Source: Streptomyces sp. man185 (GTDB lineage Bacteria; Actinomycetota; Actinomycetes; Streptomycetales; Streptomycetaceae). From it: DNA of 64,000 nucleotides. Positions 33,539-41,559 of the stretch are shown piece by piece. Where the stretch lies: the NCBI GenBank assembly GCA_002551355.1, contig NTHE01000039.1:1-64000 (forward strand), read 5' to 3'. The first letter of the stretch is position 1. Every line of letters starts with the position of its first letter. The notes beneath the pieces were generated by a model. The model was not told the DNA's origin. It saw only the letters and a program-made list of their open reading frames with translations, and did not search any database. Position numbers and translations under genes: made by a program.

Positions 33539-34450
33539 TCAGTACTGCGACTGCAGGTGCTGCCAGAAGCCGTCGCGGAGCGCCCGGCGCAGGTGCGCGT
33601 GGCCGCGCAGGGAGTGCTGGAGCAGCCGTTCGGCCTCCACCAGGAGATCCTGGTCGACGGAGCCCGGCAGGTAGGGGTGGCCGGGAAGCAGGTCGGCGAG
33701 GGATTCCCGGCCCCGGGCGGCGAGCCAGGCGGCCGCGATCTGCGCGCCGACGAAGCGGACGTCCTCCCGGGAGGGGGCCGGGGTGTCGTCCTCGTACGTG
33801 GTGACGGGCCGCCGGGTGACGTAGGGGCGGCAGAAGTCGAGGTCGAAGGTGCGCTGGCTGTCGACCTCCCACAGCAGGGGTTCGGCCTGGTTGCGCCCTT
33901 CGCCGGCCTCGATGCCCCAGAGGTGCACGCGTGCGCCGTAGCCCTGGGCCGCCTCGACCGCCGAGACGAGGTCCTCGTCGCCGCCGACGAGCGCCGCGTC
34001 GCTGATGGCGCGGTGCCGGGCGAGGGATTCGAGGTCGGTGCGGATGAGCGAGTCCACGCCCTTCTGCTGGTTGTTGGCGTTGAGGTTGCCCAGTCGCACC
34101 TTGACGTCGGGGAGTTCGGCGATGGCCTGCTGCTCGGTGGTGTGGATGCGCCTCCGCGCCCCGTCGTACCAGTAGACGCGCAGCAGCCTGCTGTCCGCGA
34201 AGATCGTGCGTGCCTTGTCGATGAAGGCCTCGATCAGCCCTTCGGCGTCGAGGTCGAAGGAGCGCCGGTCCTCCGTGCCGGTGACGAGCAGTCCGGCCGC
34301 GGCGTACACATAGCCGGCGTCCACGAAGATGGCGTGTGTCGACGGGGTCTTGGAGACCTCGATGAGCATGCGCTGGAGCAGCTCGTTGGTGCGGTCCAGC
34401 CGGGCGCCGAGGTCGGCTCCGGCGATGAGCTGCGGGTCCGCGTCGTTCAT
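33539..34450 (-). CDS. NYN-domain (PIN-like) RNase
   Basis: A 303-residue protein with an N-terminal helix and a NYN nuclease domain: FVDAGYVYAA, WYDGARRR, QKGVDSLIRTDL and ALVGGDEDLVSA. These supply the acidic residues that bind metal in PIN-like RNases. The C-terminal 90 residues (from about SREDVRFVG) form a helical domain often found fused to bacterial NYN proteins. RNA processing or decay is the likely role; the target is unknown. Divergent from the small sigmaR-type gene through a 207-bp AT-rich spacer. Confidence 0.85.
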   Translation of the reverse strand: MNDADPQLIAGADLGARLDRTNELLQRMLIEVSKTPSTHAIFVDAGYVYAAAGLLVTGTEDRRSFDLDAEGLIEAFIDKARTIFADSRLLRVYWYDGARRRIHTTEQQAIAELPDVKVRLGNLNANNQQKGVDSLIRTDLESLARHRAISDAALVGGDEDLVSAVEAAQGYGARVHLWGIEAGEGRNQAEPLLWEVDSQRTFDLDFCRPYVTRRPVTTYEDDTPAPSREDVRFVGAQIAAAWLAARGRESLADLLPGHPYLPGSVDQDLLVEAERLLQHSLRGHAHLRRALRDGFWQHLQSQY

Positions 34451-34521
34451 GCGAACCCCATGGTCTGTGGTGGAGTGGCTACCGACGGGTACTTAGACAT
34501 CCAAAAAATTTCCTTAGCGTA

Positions 34522-34548
34522 GGGAATGTTTGTAGAGGGCAAGCCGTT
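34522..34548 (+). promoter_or_regulatory. SigmaR-type promoter (GGGAAT-N18-GTT) for the 50-residue orphan
   Basis: GGGAAT at 34522-34527, 18 bases, then GTT at 34546-34548 is identical in spacing to the mrx1 promoter. The expected transcript begins just before the hairpin at 34560. Confidence 0.7.
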
Positions 34549-34559
34549 GTAACCCGTGT

Positions 34560-34614
34560 GGAACGCGAGGGAAGCCTCGCGTTCCTAGTCTTGCCGGTGG
34601 GACGCCCCACCGGC
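34560..34614 (+). promoter_or_regulatory. Two adjacent hairpins in the 5' leader of the 50-residue orphan
   Basis: Hairpin one (34560-34585) has an 11-bp stem, GGAACGCGAGG and complement, with a GAAG loop. Hairpin two (34593-34614) has a 9-bp stem, GCCGGTGGG and complement, with loop ACGC. Both lie between the sigmaR-type promoter and the ATG. Confidence 0.6.
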
Positions 34615-34657
34615 GCCAGCAGTTCTCCAGCAGGAGGATCAGACGAAGGGAAGCCCT

Positions 34658-34810
34658 ATGCGCTTCGAGATCATGCGACTCGACGACGTCGACGGTACCG
34701 CCGTGGACAGCACCGTCGTGGACGCCGCCTCCGTCAACCGGATCGTGCAGCAGGCCGCGGCAACGGGCCAGCGCATCTACATCCGGCCGGCCGACAGCTC
34801 GGCTTCGTAA
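34658..34810 (+). CDS. 50-residue orphan protein, sigmaR-type promoter
   Basis: A small protein beginning MRFEIMRLDDVDG and ending QRIYIRPADSSAS. Acidic/mixed, no cysteine, no signal peptide, not recognised. GAAGGGAAG lies upstream at proper distance, a perfect sigmaR-like promoter and two hairpins precede it, and a 16-bp-stem terminator follows. It therefore looks like a complete transcription unit rather than a chance frame. Confidence 0.75.
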   Translation: MRFEIMRLDDVDGTAVDSTVVDAASVNRIVQQAAATGQRIYIRPADSSAS

Positions 34811-34877
34811 CGCTCATGGGCTCATGACGCCCGACGAGGCCCTGGAGGGCCTCACCGCATTGCGCCGTTGAAGACGA

Positions 34878-34912
34878 AGCGCCCCCGCACGGAACGTCCG
34901 TGCGGGGGCGCT
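34878..34912. terminator. Terminator between the 50-residue gene and marC-like gene
   Basis: A 16-bp perfect stem (AGCGCCCCCGCACGGA and complement), loop ACG, between convergent genes. Confidence 0.88.
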
Positions 34913-34939
34913 GTGGTGTGCGGGGCCCCAAGGGCCGGC

Positions 34940-35545
34940 TCAGGAGTTCTGGATGACCTGGGTGACGCCGTTGATGATCTGCTGGACGGCGATGGCGGAG
35001 AGCATCATGCCCGCGAGCCGGGTCACCAGCACCACGCCGCCGTCCTTGATCACGCGGATGATGACCAGCGAGTAGCGCATGGTCAGCCAGAGCACCACGT
35101 GCATGGCGACGATCGCGGACCACACCGAGAGCTGCCCGCCCATGCCGTCCGCGTGCTGGACGGCGAGGATGACCGAGACGATCGCGCCGGGCCCGGCCAG
35201 CAGCGGCATGCCCAGCGGTACGAGCGCCACGTTGACGTCCTTGGTCTGGGTCGGCTCGTCCGTCTTGCCGGTCAGCAGGTCGAGCGCGATGAGCAGCAGC
35301 AGGAGTCCGCCCGCGATCATCAGCGCGGGCACGGAGACGTGCAGATAGTCGAGGATCTGCTGACCGAGCAGACCGAAGACGGCGATCACGCCGAACGCGA
35401 CCGTGACCGCCTGGAGCGCCATCCTGCGCTGCACCTTGGCGGGGCGGCCCGCGGTGAGGGCGAGGAAGATCGGCGTGATCCCGGGCGGGTCCATGATCAC
35501 GAACAGGGTGAGAAAGAGGGATCCGAAGACAGCGACGTCGAACAC
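34940..35545 (-). CDS. MarC family integral membrane protein
   Basis: A 201-residue protein with six membrane segments, typical of MarC/UPF0056, whose function is unknown despite the multiple-antibiotic-resistance name. It begins FDVAVFGSLFLTLFVIMDPPG, carries the conserved VPLGMPLLAGPGAI, and ends VIQNS. GTG 35545 is chosen; earlier in-frame starts would add a Pro/Arg-rich extension. Confidence 0.87.
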   Translation of the reverse strand: MFDVAVFGSLFLTLFVIMDPPGITPIFLALTAGRPAKVQRRMALQAVTVAFGVIAVFGLLGQQILDYLHVSVPALMIAGGLLLLLIALDLLTGKTDEPTQTKDVNVALVPLGMPLLAGPGAIVSVILAVQHADGMGGQLSVWSAIVAMHVVLWLTMRYSLVIIRVIKDGGVVLVTRLAGMMLSAIAVQQIINGVTQVIQNS

Positions 35546-35691
35546 AGTGAGCCTTGCGAGAGAAGAGCGGGCGGTACGGAGGGGCGGCGCGGGTCCGGGC
35601 AGCGGCCGTCGCGGTGCGTCGAGCACGGCGGGGTACGCAGGGGGCGCACGGGGAGAAAGACGTGATGCGGCGAAGAAGGGGGCGCCAAGCG

Positions 35692-36558
35692 CTAGTTGCG
35701 GCCGGCTCCGCCGGCGCCCGGCACCGGGAAGGCTCCCGTGGCGCGCCGGGTGATCTCACCGTAGATCTCGGGGTCGGTGGTGAACGCGCCGAGCTCGACG
35801 GTCTTCCGGCTGCCGTGGTAGTCGCTGGAGCCGGTCGTGAGCAGGCCCAGTTCGCGGGCGAGCCCGCGCAGCCGGGCCCGGGCGCGCTCGTCGTGATCCA
35901 TGTGGTCGACCTCGACACCGTCGAGGCCGGCCTCGGCGAGCGCGGCGATCGTGGACTCGGGGACCATCGCGCCCCGTTTCGCGGCGGCCGGGTGGGCGAA
36001 GACGGCGACCCCGCCCGCCGCCTTCACCAGGCGGACGGCCTCGAAGGGGTCGAACTCGTGCTTCTCGGCGTACGCCCGGCCGCCGTTGCCCAGCCAGTCG
36101 GACGTGAAGGCGTCGGAGACGGTGGGCACGACGCCGAGTTCGACGAGGGCGGCGGCGACGTGCGGGCGGCCGACCGACCCGTCCCCGGTGATGCGGGCGA
36201 CCTGCTCCCAGGTGATGGGGACGTCGAGGGCGCGCAGCTTGCGGACCATCTCCTGGGCGCGTGGCACCCGGTCGTCACGGACGAGTTCCCGGGCCCGCTC
36301 CAGCTCGGCGTCCGCGGGGTCGAAGAGGTAGGCGAGCAGGTGCATGCCCACGCCGTCGACACGGCAGGAGAGTTCGGCGCCGGTGACGAGGGTGAGCCCC
36401 TCGGGCAGCGCGTCGATGGCCTGCTTGTGGCCGCCCACGGTGTCGTGGTCGGTGAGCGCGACGACGTCCAGGCCCGCGGCGGCGGCGTTCGCGACCAGCT
36501 CGGCGGGGGTGTCCGTGCCGTCCGACGCCGTGGAGTGGGTGTGCAGGTCGATGCGCAC
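35692..36558 (-). CDS. PHP domain metal-dependent phosphoesterase (TrpH/RNase AM type)
   Basis: A 288-residue PHP-fold enzyme with the metal ligands of the family: DLHTHSTASDG, LTDHDTVGG, GAELS, FAHPAA and GSSDYHG. The nearest characterised members hydrolyse 3',5'-bisphosphate nucleotides or act as 5'-3' exoribonucleases on short RNA. It starts at ATG 36558. Upstream DUF6758 is on the same strand, 118 bp away. Confidence 0.88.
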   Translation of the reverse strand: MRIDLHTHSTASDGTDTPAELVANAAAAGLDVVALTDHDTVGGHKQAIDALPEGLTLVTGAELSCRVDGVGMHLLAYLFDPADAELERARELVRDDRVPRAQEMVRKLRALDVPITWEQVARITGDGSVGRPHVAAALVELGVVPTVSDAFTSDWLGNGGRAYAEKHEFDPFEAVRLVKAAGGVAVFAHPAAAKRGAMVPESTIAALAEAGLDGVEVDHMDHDERARARLRGLARELGLLTTGSSDYHGSRKTVELGAFTTDPEIYGEITRRATGAFPVPGAGGAGRN

Positions 36559-36655
36559 GACGCGTGACTCCGGAGCTCGCGGGCGGACGGGGGACCGCTC
36601 AAGGATAACCGCCGCACACCGGGCACCCGGTCGCGATCGCCCCCGGGCCGGCGTG

Positions 36656-36691
36656 ATCTACCGCTCGCCCGTCATCTACCGCTCGCCCGTC
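36656..36691. repeat. 18-bp perfect tandem duplication at the 3' end of DUF6758
   Basis: ATCTACCGCTCGCCCGTC occurs twice in succession (36656-36673 and 36674-36691). Read on the minus strand, each copy gives TGER followed by TAG, so the gene end and its stop codon are duplicated. Confidence 0.92.
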
Positions 36692-37353
36692 GCCTGCCGG
36701 GGCGGCGCCTCGGGGACGGTGAGCAGCCGGGGGGTGAGCGCGCCGCAGGGGACGAGGTCCACCTCTCCCCCGGCGTCCCGCAGATCGGTCAGCACCAGCT
36801 CGTCGTACATCAGGAGCCCCGACTGCTCGGGCCACAGGATCGCCCAGAGCCACAGGCCGCGCGCCTCGCCCGCGAAGACGGCGCGGTCCTCCGGGGCGTT
36901 CCTGACATGCCAGAGCGGGGTGGGGCGGCCGGCCGCGTGGACCTTGGCGTCGGGGGCGGAGTCGACGTTCAGGTGGCGGCCGGGGTCGGGGCCCTCGATG
37001 CCGGCGTACCGGGCGCCGAGTCCGACGCCGAGCTCCTCGGCGACGAGCAGCAGCTCGCCCATCCCGCCCAGCGGGCCGGGTCCGGAACAGGCCACGGCGC
37101 TGGCGCGTCCGCCGCTGCGGTCGTCGCCCGCGCTGGCGACCCCGGTGAACAGCCAGCCCACGGGGAGCGGCCAGGGCATCCAGACGGGGACCTGTGCGCG
37201 GTGCACCACGACGCCGAGGCCTTCGACGCTCGGCGGGATGACCGGCTGCATCGGATGGACCTGGCCGTGCACGGAGCACTGCCAGGCGTCGGCGAAGAGA
37301 CCGGGCGCCCTGACCCGGCCACCGCACTTCGGGCAACTGGGTTCGCCCCTCAT
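36676..37353 (-). CDS. DUF6758 family protein with N-terminal zinc ribbon
   Basis: A 225-residue actinobacterial protein of unknown function. Residues 1-30 contain CPKCGGRVRAPG and a following WQCSVHGQVHP, which look like a zinc ribbon. The rest is Gly/Leu-rich with conserved Trp-rich stretches (WMPWPLPVGWLFTG; GLWLWAILWPEQ). ATG 37353 is used; an in-frame TTG at 37362 sits closer to GGAGG and may be the real start. The C-terminal codons are tandemly duplicated after the stop. Confidence 0.78.
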   Translation of the reverse strand: MRGEPSCPKCGGRVRAPGLFADAWQCSVHGQVHPMQPVIPPSVEGLGVVVHRAQVPVWMPWPLPVGWLFTGVASAGDDRSGGRASAVACSGPGPLGGMGELLLVAEELGVGLGARYAGIEGPDPGRHLNVDSAPDAKVHAAGRPTPLWHVRNAPEDRAVFAGEARGLWLWAILWPEQSGLLMYDELVLTDLRDAGGEVDLVPCGALTPRLLTVPEAPPRQATGER

Positions 37354-37437
37354 AGGGACCAACCGTCCTCCCCGCCGGTCCTCGCGTCAAGGACGATCAC
37401 CCGTCCGGAGCGTGGCCCTGACCGCGCAGAATAGATG

Positions 37438-37514
37438 TAACTTGCATTTATTAGATCGCCTAACTTATTCTGTGCATAACGCATCGATCCGGAGGAAGCC
37501 GATCCGGAGGAGGC
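37438..37514 (+). promoter_or_regulatory. AT-rich promoter/operator region of the MFS gene
   Basis: An AT-rich island in GC-rich DNA. It has a direct repeat TAACTT (37438 and 37461), a TTAG-N5-CTAA dyad (37451-37463) and a 15-bp near-perfect tandem repeat with GGAGG (37485-37499, 37500-37514). Suggestive of a repressor site; no regulator gene is adjacent. Confidence 0.45.
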
Positions 37515-37527
37515 AAGGAGAGAACTC

Positions 37528-38766
37528 ATGCAGGGAGAGGATCCGTTCGACGAGGGCGCGACGGGGATCAGCATCCTGCGCCAGCCGAAGGCCGTCTGGG
37601 CCACGGCGGGCGCCTCGGTGGTGGCCTTCATGGGGATCGGCCTGGTGGACCCGATCCTGCCGTCCATCGCCCAGGGGCTGAATGCCTCGGCGAGTCAGGT
37701 GTCGCTGCTGTTCACCTCGTACTTCCTGATCACCGCCTTCGCGATGCTGGTCACCGGCTTCGTCTCCAGCCGCATCGGCGGCCGCAAGACCCTGCTGGCG
37801 GGTCTCGCGCTCGTGATCGTCTTCGCCGCGCTCTCCGGCACCTCGTCCTCCGTCGCCGAACTGGTCGGCTTCCGGGCCGGCTGGGGCCTGGGCAACGCCC
37901 TCTTCGTCTCCACCGCCCTCGCGGTGATCGTCGGAGCGGCGGCGGGCGGCAGCGCGGCGGCGATCCTGCTGTACGAGTCGGCGCTCGGCCTCGGCATGGC
38001 GTGCGGGCCGCTGCTCGGCGCGCTGCTCGGGGACGCCAGCTGGCGCTACCCGTTCTTCGGCACGGCGGCGCTGATGGCGATCGGCTTCCTCTGCATCGCC
38101 GCGTTCCTCAAGGAGCAGCCGAGGCCGGCCGTCAAGACCTCACTGCTCGATCCCGTGAAGGCGCTGGGCCACGGCGGACTGGCCTCGGTGGCGGCCTCGG
38201 CGTTCTTCTACAACTACGCCTTCTTCACGATCCTGGCCTTCACCCCTTTCGTGCTGGACATGACCCCGTACAAGTCGGGGGCGGTCTTCTTCGCCTGGGG
38301 CCTGCTGCTCGCCGTCTTCTCCGTGCTCGTCGCCCCGCTCCTCCAGCGCCGCTTCGGCTCGCTCAAGGTGCTCGGGGTCTCGCTGGTGCTGCTCGCCGTG
38401 GACCTGCTGGTCCTCGGGTACGGCAGCCACACCACGGCCATCGTCGCCACGATCGTCTCCGGCGCGTTCATCGGCATGAACAACACCGTCTTCACCGAAC
38501 TGGCCCTCGGGGTGTCCAACGCGCCGCGCCCGGTGGCGAGCGCCGGATACAACTTCGTCCGCTGGTTCGCCGCGGCGGCCGCCCCCTTCCTCGCCCCGAA
38601 GATCGAGGAGTGGACCGACATCCACATCCCGTTCGTGGTGGCGGCGCTCGCCGCCCTGGCCGGAGCGGCCGTCGTGGGGGTACGGCGTACGGCGCTGAAC
38701 CACGAGGCCGAGGAGCTGGAGCCGGTCCACGCCCGGCAGGACGGCGTGGCGGCCTTCGCCGACTGA
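37528..38766 (+). CDS. MFS transporter, probable multidrug efflux
   Basis: A 412-residue membrane protein with 12 predicted segments of the DHA1 type. Signs are GIGLVDPILPSIAQGL in the first segment, SSRIGGRKTLL (motif A) after the second, and GWGLGNALFVS. The C-terminus is a short charged tail. Its substrate cannot be told. The ATG at 37528 follows AAGGAGAG. It ends 19 bp from the convergent suppressor-of-fused gene. Confidence 0.87.
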   Translation: MQGEDPFDEGATGISILRQPKAVWATAGASVVAFMGIGLVDPILPSIAQGLNASASQVSLLFTSYFLITAFAMLVTGFVSSRIGGRKTLLAGLALVIVFAALSGTSSSVAELVGFRAGWGLGNALFVSTALAVIVGAAAGGSAAAILLYESALGLGMACGPLLGALLGDASWRYPFFGTAALMAIGFLCIAAFLKEQPRPAVKTSLLDPVKALGHGGLASVAASAFFYNYAFFTILAFTPFVLDMTPYKSGAVFFAWGLLLAVFSVLVAPLLQRRFGSLKVLGVSLVLLAVDLLVLGYGSHTTAIVATIVSGAFIGMNNTVFTELALGVSNAPRPVASAGYNFVRWFAAAAAPFLAPKIEEWTDIHIPFVVAALAALAGAAVVGVRRTALNHEAEELEPVHARQDGVAAFAD

Positions 38767-38785
38767 CCGCCCCCGGGACGGACCC

Positions 38786-39370
38786 TCAGTCCAGCGGTAC
38801 GGACGTGCGCAGCGGATCGCGCAGGTCCGTACCGTGCGTCAGCCACCGCTCCTGGAGCTCCTGCGCGCCGCGCACCCGCTTCCAGGCGGCCTCGTTGCGC
38901 GTCATCGGCAGCAGCGGCAGGAAGCGCACCGGGTCCATCGGCTCGTCCAGCTCCAGGTCCTCCACCAGACCGCCGGACTCCGCCACCAGCACCGAGGTGA
39001 ACGGCGCCCCGGCCCACAGCGGCTCGCCCAGGTCCAGCGAGGCCCCCGGGGCCACGATCAACCCCTCGACCTGCGGGGAGGCGCCCAGCACGGCGAGCGG
39101 GCGCAGCACCTGATCGGTGGCGGCGAGCCCGCCCCGCACGGAGAGGACCAGCTCGGCGCGGGAGCCCTTCACCGGGTCGGCGAGCGGGGAGGTGGGGTCG
39201 GCCATCGGCGCGCCCGACATGCCGAGGGTCGCATAGCGCACGATGTCGCCGTCGAGGAAGCGCAGCACCTCGATACGGTCCGTGCCGAGGAACGTCACAT
39301 CGGCGCGGGAGTCCGGTTCCCCGAGGGCGGAGCGGAGCCGGGCCTCGACCAGAGCGAGAATTTCTGCCAT
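38786..39370 (-). CDS. Suppressor of fused (SUFU) domain protein
   Basis: A 194-residue single-domain protein. SUFU hallmarks are the C-terminal LPLLPMTRNEAAWKR and the preceding GAPFTSVLV / LPM region. In bacteria SUFU domains are common as immunity or housekeeping proteins of unknown role; no toxin gene lies beside it here. The ATG at 39370 has a TATGCT box six bases upstream and no ribosome site, so it is probably leaderless. Confidence 0.8.
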   Translation of the reverse strand: MAEILALVEARLRSALGEPDSRADVTFLGTDRIEVLRFLDGDIVRYATLGMSGAPMADPTSPLADPVKGSRAELVLSVRGGLAATDQVLRPLAVLGASPQVEGLIVAPGASLDLGEPLWAGAPFTSVLVAESGGLVEDLELDEPMDPVRFLPLLPMTRNEAAWKRVRGAQELQERWLTHGTDLRDPLRTSVPLD

Positions 39371-39376
39371 GCCGCG

Positions 39377-39382
39377 AGCATA
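39377..39382 (-). promoter_or_regulatory. -10 box TATGCT of a leaderless promoter
   Basis: TATGCT on the minus strand ends six bases before the SUFU ATG, with a TTGCCC-like -35 about 15 bases further upstream. Confidence 0.55.
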
Positions 39383-39445
39383 GATCGCGTAGTGAATGGG
39401 CAAAGTACGGGATTGGGCCTTGGGCGGCTGATAGCCTGGCCGCCA

Positions 39446-39511
39446 GTCGGGACAGCACGCAGAAGCGTCGCTCTTCTTCGTCCCGACGACAAGTCGTCCC
39501 CCACGGGGGAC
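39446..39511 (+). promoter_or_regulatory. Structured 5' leader upstream of corA
   Basis: Two hairpins. GTCGGGAC (39446-39453) pairs with GTCCCGAC (39480-39487) and encloses an AGAAG/CTTCT helix. GTCCCCC (39496-39502) pairs with GGGGGAC (39505-39511). They precede a small frame with a strong ribosome site. It does not match the M-box pattern I know. The remainder of the 445-bp spacer (39371-39815) shows no gene. Confidence 0.45.
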
Positions 39512-39535
39512 CGGCCGGAGGAGGTGGGGACTGCC

Positions 39536-39595
39536 ATGGATCCAAGTCGACCGTGCAGTACCAACCGCTCTTCCGCGCCTCGCATTTCCCGTTGA
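39536..39595 (+). CDS. Possible 19-residue leader peptide upstream of corA
   Basis: MDPSRPCSTNRSSAPRISR, with GGAGGAGG upstream of the ATG, ends 220 bp before corA. The position recalls the short leader of enterobacterial corA (CorL), but there is no sequence evidence of homology. Confidence 0.4.
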   Translation: MDPSRPCSTNRSSAPRISR

Positions 39596-39815
39596 TCCGA
39601 CGCCTCGTCGGTCGCCCGGGGACGACATCGCCGTCGTGTCCGGACGACTCCCCGACAGCAGTTCGCGCGACGGAAGAGCCCTTCGTTTTCACCTGTCTGT
39701 AGCGAACGCCGTCATCGCGCCCGCGCGGTGCCGCCCGCTTTGCGGACGTGAGCGCACGTCCCCATTCCGGGCTGTTCCACGCCCTCGCCGACGGCCCTCC
39801 GTGAAGGAGCCAGCC

Positions 39816-40943
39816 ATGTCGATGATCCGTGACCTGCGCGCCGCCGTGCGCCCGTCCCTGCGCCCGTCCCTCCGTAAGAACAGCGCCCCCTACAGCGCGT
39901 ACGACGCCACCCGCGACCCGTCCGCCTCCAGCGCCGTCGTCGACTGCGCGGTCTACCGCGACGGCCGCCGCCTGGTGACGCCCGCCGCCCCGACGCCGCA
40001 CGAGGCGATGCTGGAGGTACGGGAGGAGGGCGGCTTCGCGTGGATCGGCCTGCACGAGCCCACCGAGGCCGAATTCGCCGGCATCGCACGGGAGTTCGGG
40101 CTGCACCCGCTGGCCGTCGAGGACGCCGTCCACGCCCACCAGCGGCCCAAGCTGGAGCGGTACGACGACACGCTGTTCACCGTCTTCAAGACGATCCACT
40201 ACGTGGAGCACGCGGAGCTGACCGCGACCAGCGAGGTCGTGGAGACCGGCGAGGTGATGTGCTTCACCGGCCGGGACTTCGTCATCACCGTCCGGCACGG
40301 CGGCCAGGGCTCGCTGCGCGCCCTGCGTCACCGCCTCCAGGACGACCCGGAGCTGCTGGCCAAGGGCCCGTCCGCCGTGCTGCACGCCATCGCCGACCAT
40401 GTGGTCGACGGGTACATCGCGGTGGCCGAGGCGGTTCAGGACGACATCGACGAGGTGGAGATCGATGTCTTCTCCACCCCGGCGAAGGGCTCCCAGCGCG
40501 GCTCCGACGCCGGCCGGATCTACCAACTGAAGCGCGAGGTGCTGGAGTTCAAGCGGGCGGTGTCCCCGCTGCTGCGGCCCATGCAGCTGCTGAGCGAGCG
40601 TCCGATGCGGCTGATCGACCCCGACATCCAGAAGTACTTCCGCGATGTCGCCGACCACCTCGCCCGGGTCCAGGAGGAGGTTCTCGGCTTCGACGAGCTG
40701 CTGAACTCGATCCTCCAGGCGAATCTGGCGCAGGCGACGGTCACGCAGAACGAGGACATGCGCAAGATCACCTCCTGGGCGGCGATCATCGCCGTGCCGA
40801 CGATGATCTGCGGCGTCTACGGCATGAACTTCGACTACATGCCGGAGTTGGAATGGAAGTACGGCTATCCGCTGGTGCTCGGCGTCATCGGGGCGGTCTG
40901 TTTCTCCATCCACCGCATCCTCAAGCGCAACGGCTGGCTGTGA
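39816..40943 (+). CDS. corA: CorA family magnesium/cobalt transporter
   Basis: A 375-residue inner-membrane Mg2+ channel. The large cytoplasmic funnel domain includes FAWIGLHEPTEAEF and HQRPKLERYDDTLF. The two C-terminal membrane segments flank the selectivity motif in CGVYGMNFDYMPEL (GMN). GAAGGAG lies just before ATG 39816. A 445-bp leader with hairpins and a small frame precedes it, so Mg2+-responsive control of the mRNA is possible. Normal length for actinobacterial CorA. Confidence 0.92.
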   Translation: MSMIRDLRAAVRPSLRPSLRKNSAPYSAYDATRDPSASSAVVDCAVYRDGRRLVTPAAPTPHEAMLEVREEGGFAWIGLHEPTEAEFAGIAREFGLHPLAVEDAVHAHQRPKLERYDDTLFTVFKTIHYVEHAELTATSEVVETGEVMCFTGRDFVITVRHGGQGSLRALRHRLQDDPELLAKGPSAVLHAIADHVVDGYIAVAEAVQDDIDEVEIDVFSTPAKGSQRGSDAGRIYQLKREVLEFKRAVSPLLRPMQLLSERPMRLIDPDIQKYFRDVADHLARVQEEVLGFDELLNSILQANLAQATVTQNEDMRKITSWAAIIAVPTMICGVYGMNFDYMPELEWKYGYPLVLGVIGAVCFSIHRILKRNGWL

Positions 40944-40959
40944 GCACGGCCCACCGGTC

Positions 40960-40965
40960 TAAGCT
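40960..40965 (+). promoter_or_regulatory. -10 box TAAGCT of a leaderless promoter
   Basis: TAAGCT lies seven bases before ATG 40973, with no ribosome-binding sequence. Confidence 0.5.
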
Positions 40966-40972
40966 CGCGCCC

Positions 40973-41494
40973 ATGACTGATCCTGCCGCCGACCTGTTGG
41001 ACCGGGCCCTCGCCGAGGAGGCCACGAAGAAGTCGGGCCTGGTCTGGGTCCGGGGCTCCGGGCCCGCCCGTGCCGTCTGGCACGTCTGGCACGAGGGCGC
41101 GGCGCTTCTGGTCGGCGGCGGCCCCGGCGAGCAGCCGCTGCCCGAGGGCCTGGCCGACGGGGACCGCGCCGAGGTGACCGTACGCAGCAAGGACAAGGGC
41201 GGCCGGATCGTCGCCTGGAGTGCGGCGGTACGTGTCCTGGCGCCGCACTCCGAGGAGTGGCAGGCGGCGGTCGCCGAGCTGAAGGGCAAGCGGCTGAACG
41301 CTCCGGACGCCGAGTCGATGACGGAGCGGTGGGCGCGCTCGTGCACGGTGGTGCGGCTGACGCCCGAGGCCGTGAGCACCGCGCTGCCGGACACCTCGCT
41401 GGCGGCCGTACCGCTGCCGACCGGGGCCACCACCCGGCGGTCGGCCCCGGCGGCGCTCCCCCGGCTGCTGCTGAAGCGACGCCGGAAGGGCTGA
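40973..41494 (+). CDS. Conserved hypothetical protein
   Basis: A 173-residue soluble protein I cannot name. The first 90 residues (LVWVRGSGPARAVWHVWHEG; DGDRAEVTVRSKDKGGRIVAW) could be a small beta-barrel of the pyridoxamine-phosphate-oxidase-like kind, an unproven impression. A basic KRRRKG tail ends the protein. It lies 29 bp after corA but appears to have its own leaderless promoter. Its stop codon lies inside an inverted repeat shared with the convergent lipoprotein gene. Confidence 0.7.
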   Translation: MTDPAADLLDRALAEEATKKSGLVWVRGSGPARAVWHVWHEGAALLVGGGPGEQPLPEGLADGDRAEVTVRSKDKGGRIVAWSAAVRVLAPHSEEWQAAVAELKGKRLNAPDAESMTERWARSCTVVRLTPEAVSTALPDTSLAAVPLPTGATTRRSAPAALPRLLLKRRRKG

Positions 41495-41559
41495 GCCGAA
41501 GCCGAGCCCGCACCGGGGCCGGGCCGGACCGTCCCCGCAGCGGGCCCTCGGCTCAGCCC
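41488..41559. terminator. Bidirectional terminator containing both convergent stop codons
   Basis: GGGCTGAGCCGA (41488-41499) and its complement (41548-41559) form a 12-bp outer stem around a GC-rich loop that can pair further. Each arm contains the TGA of one of the convergent genes. Confidence 0.7.

Noticed and set aside
39371..39815. M-box (ykoK) magnesium riboswitch before corA
   Set aside because: The expected conserved M-box segments could not be found; only simple hairpins are visible.
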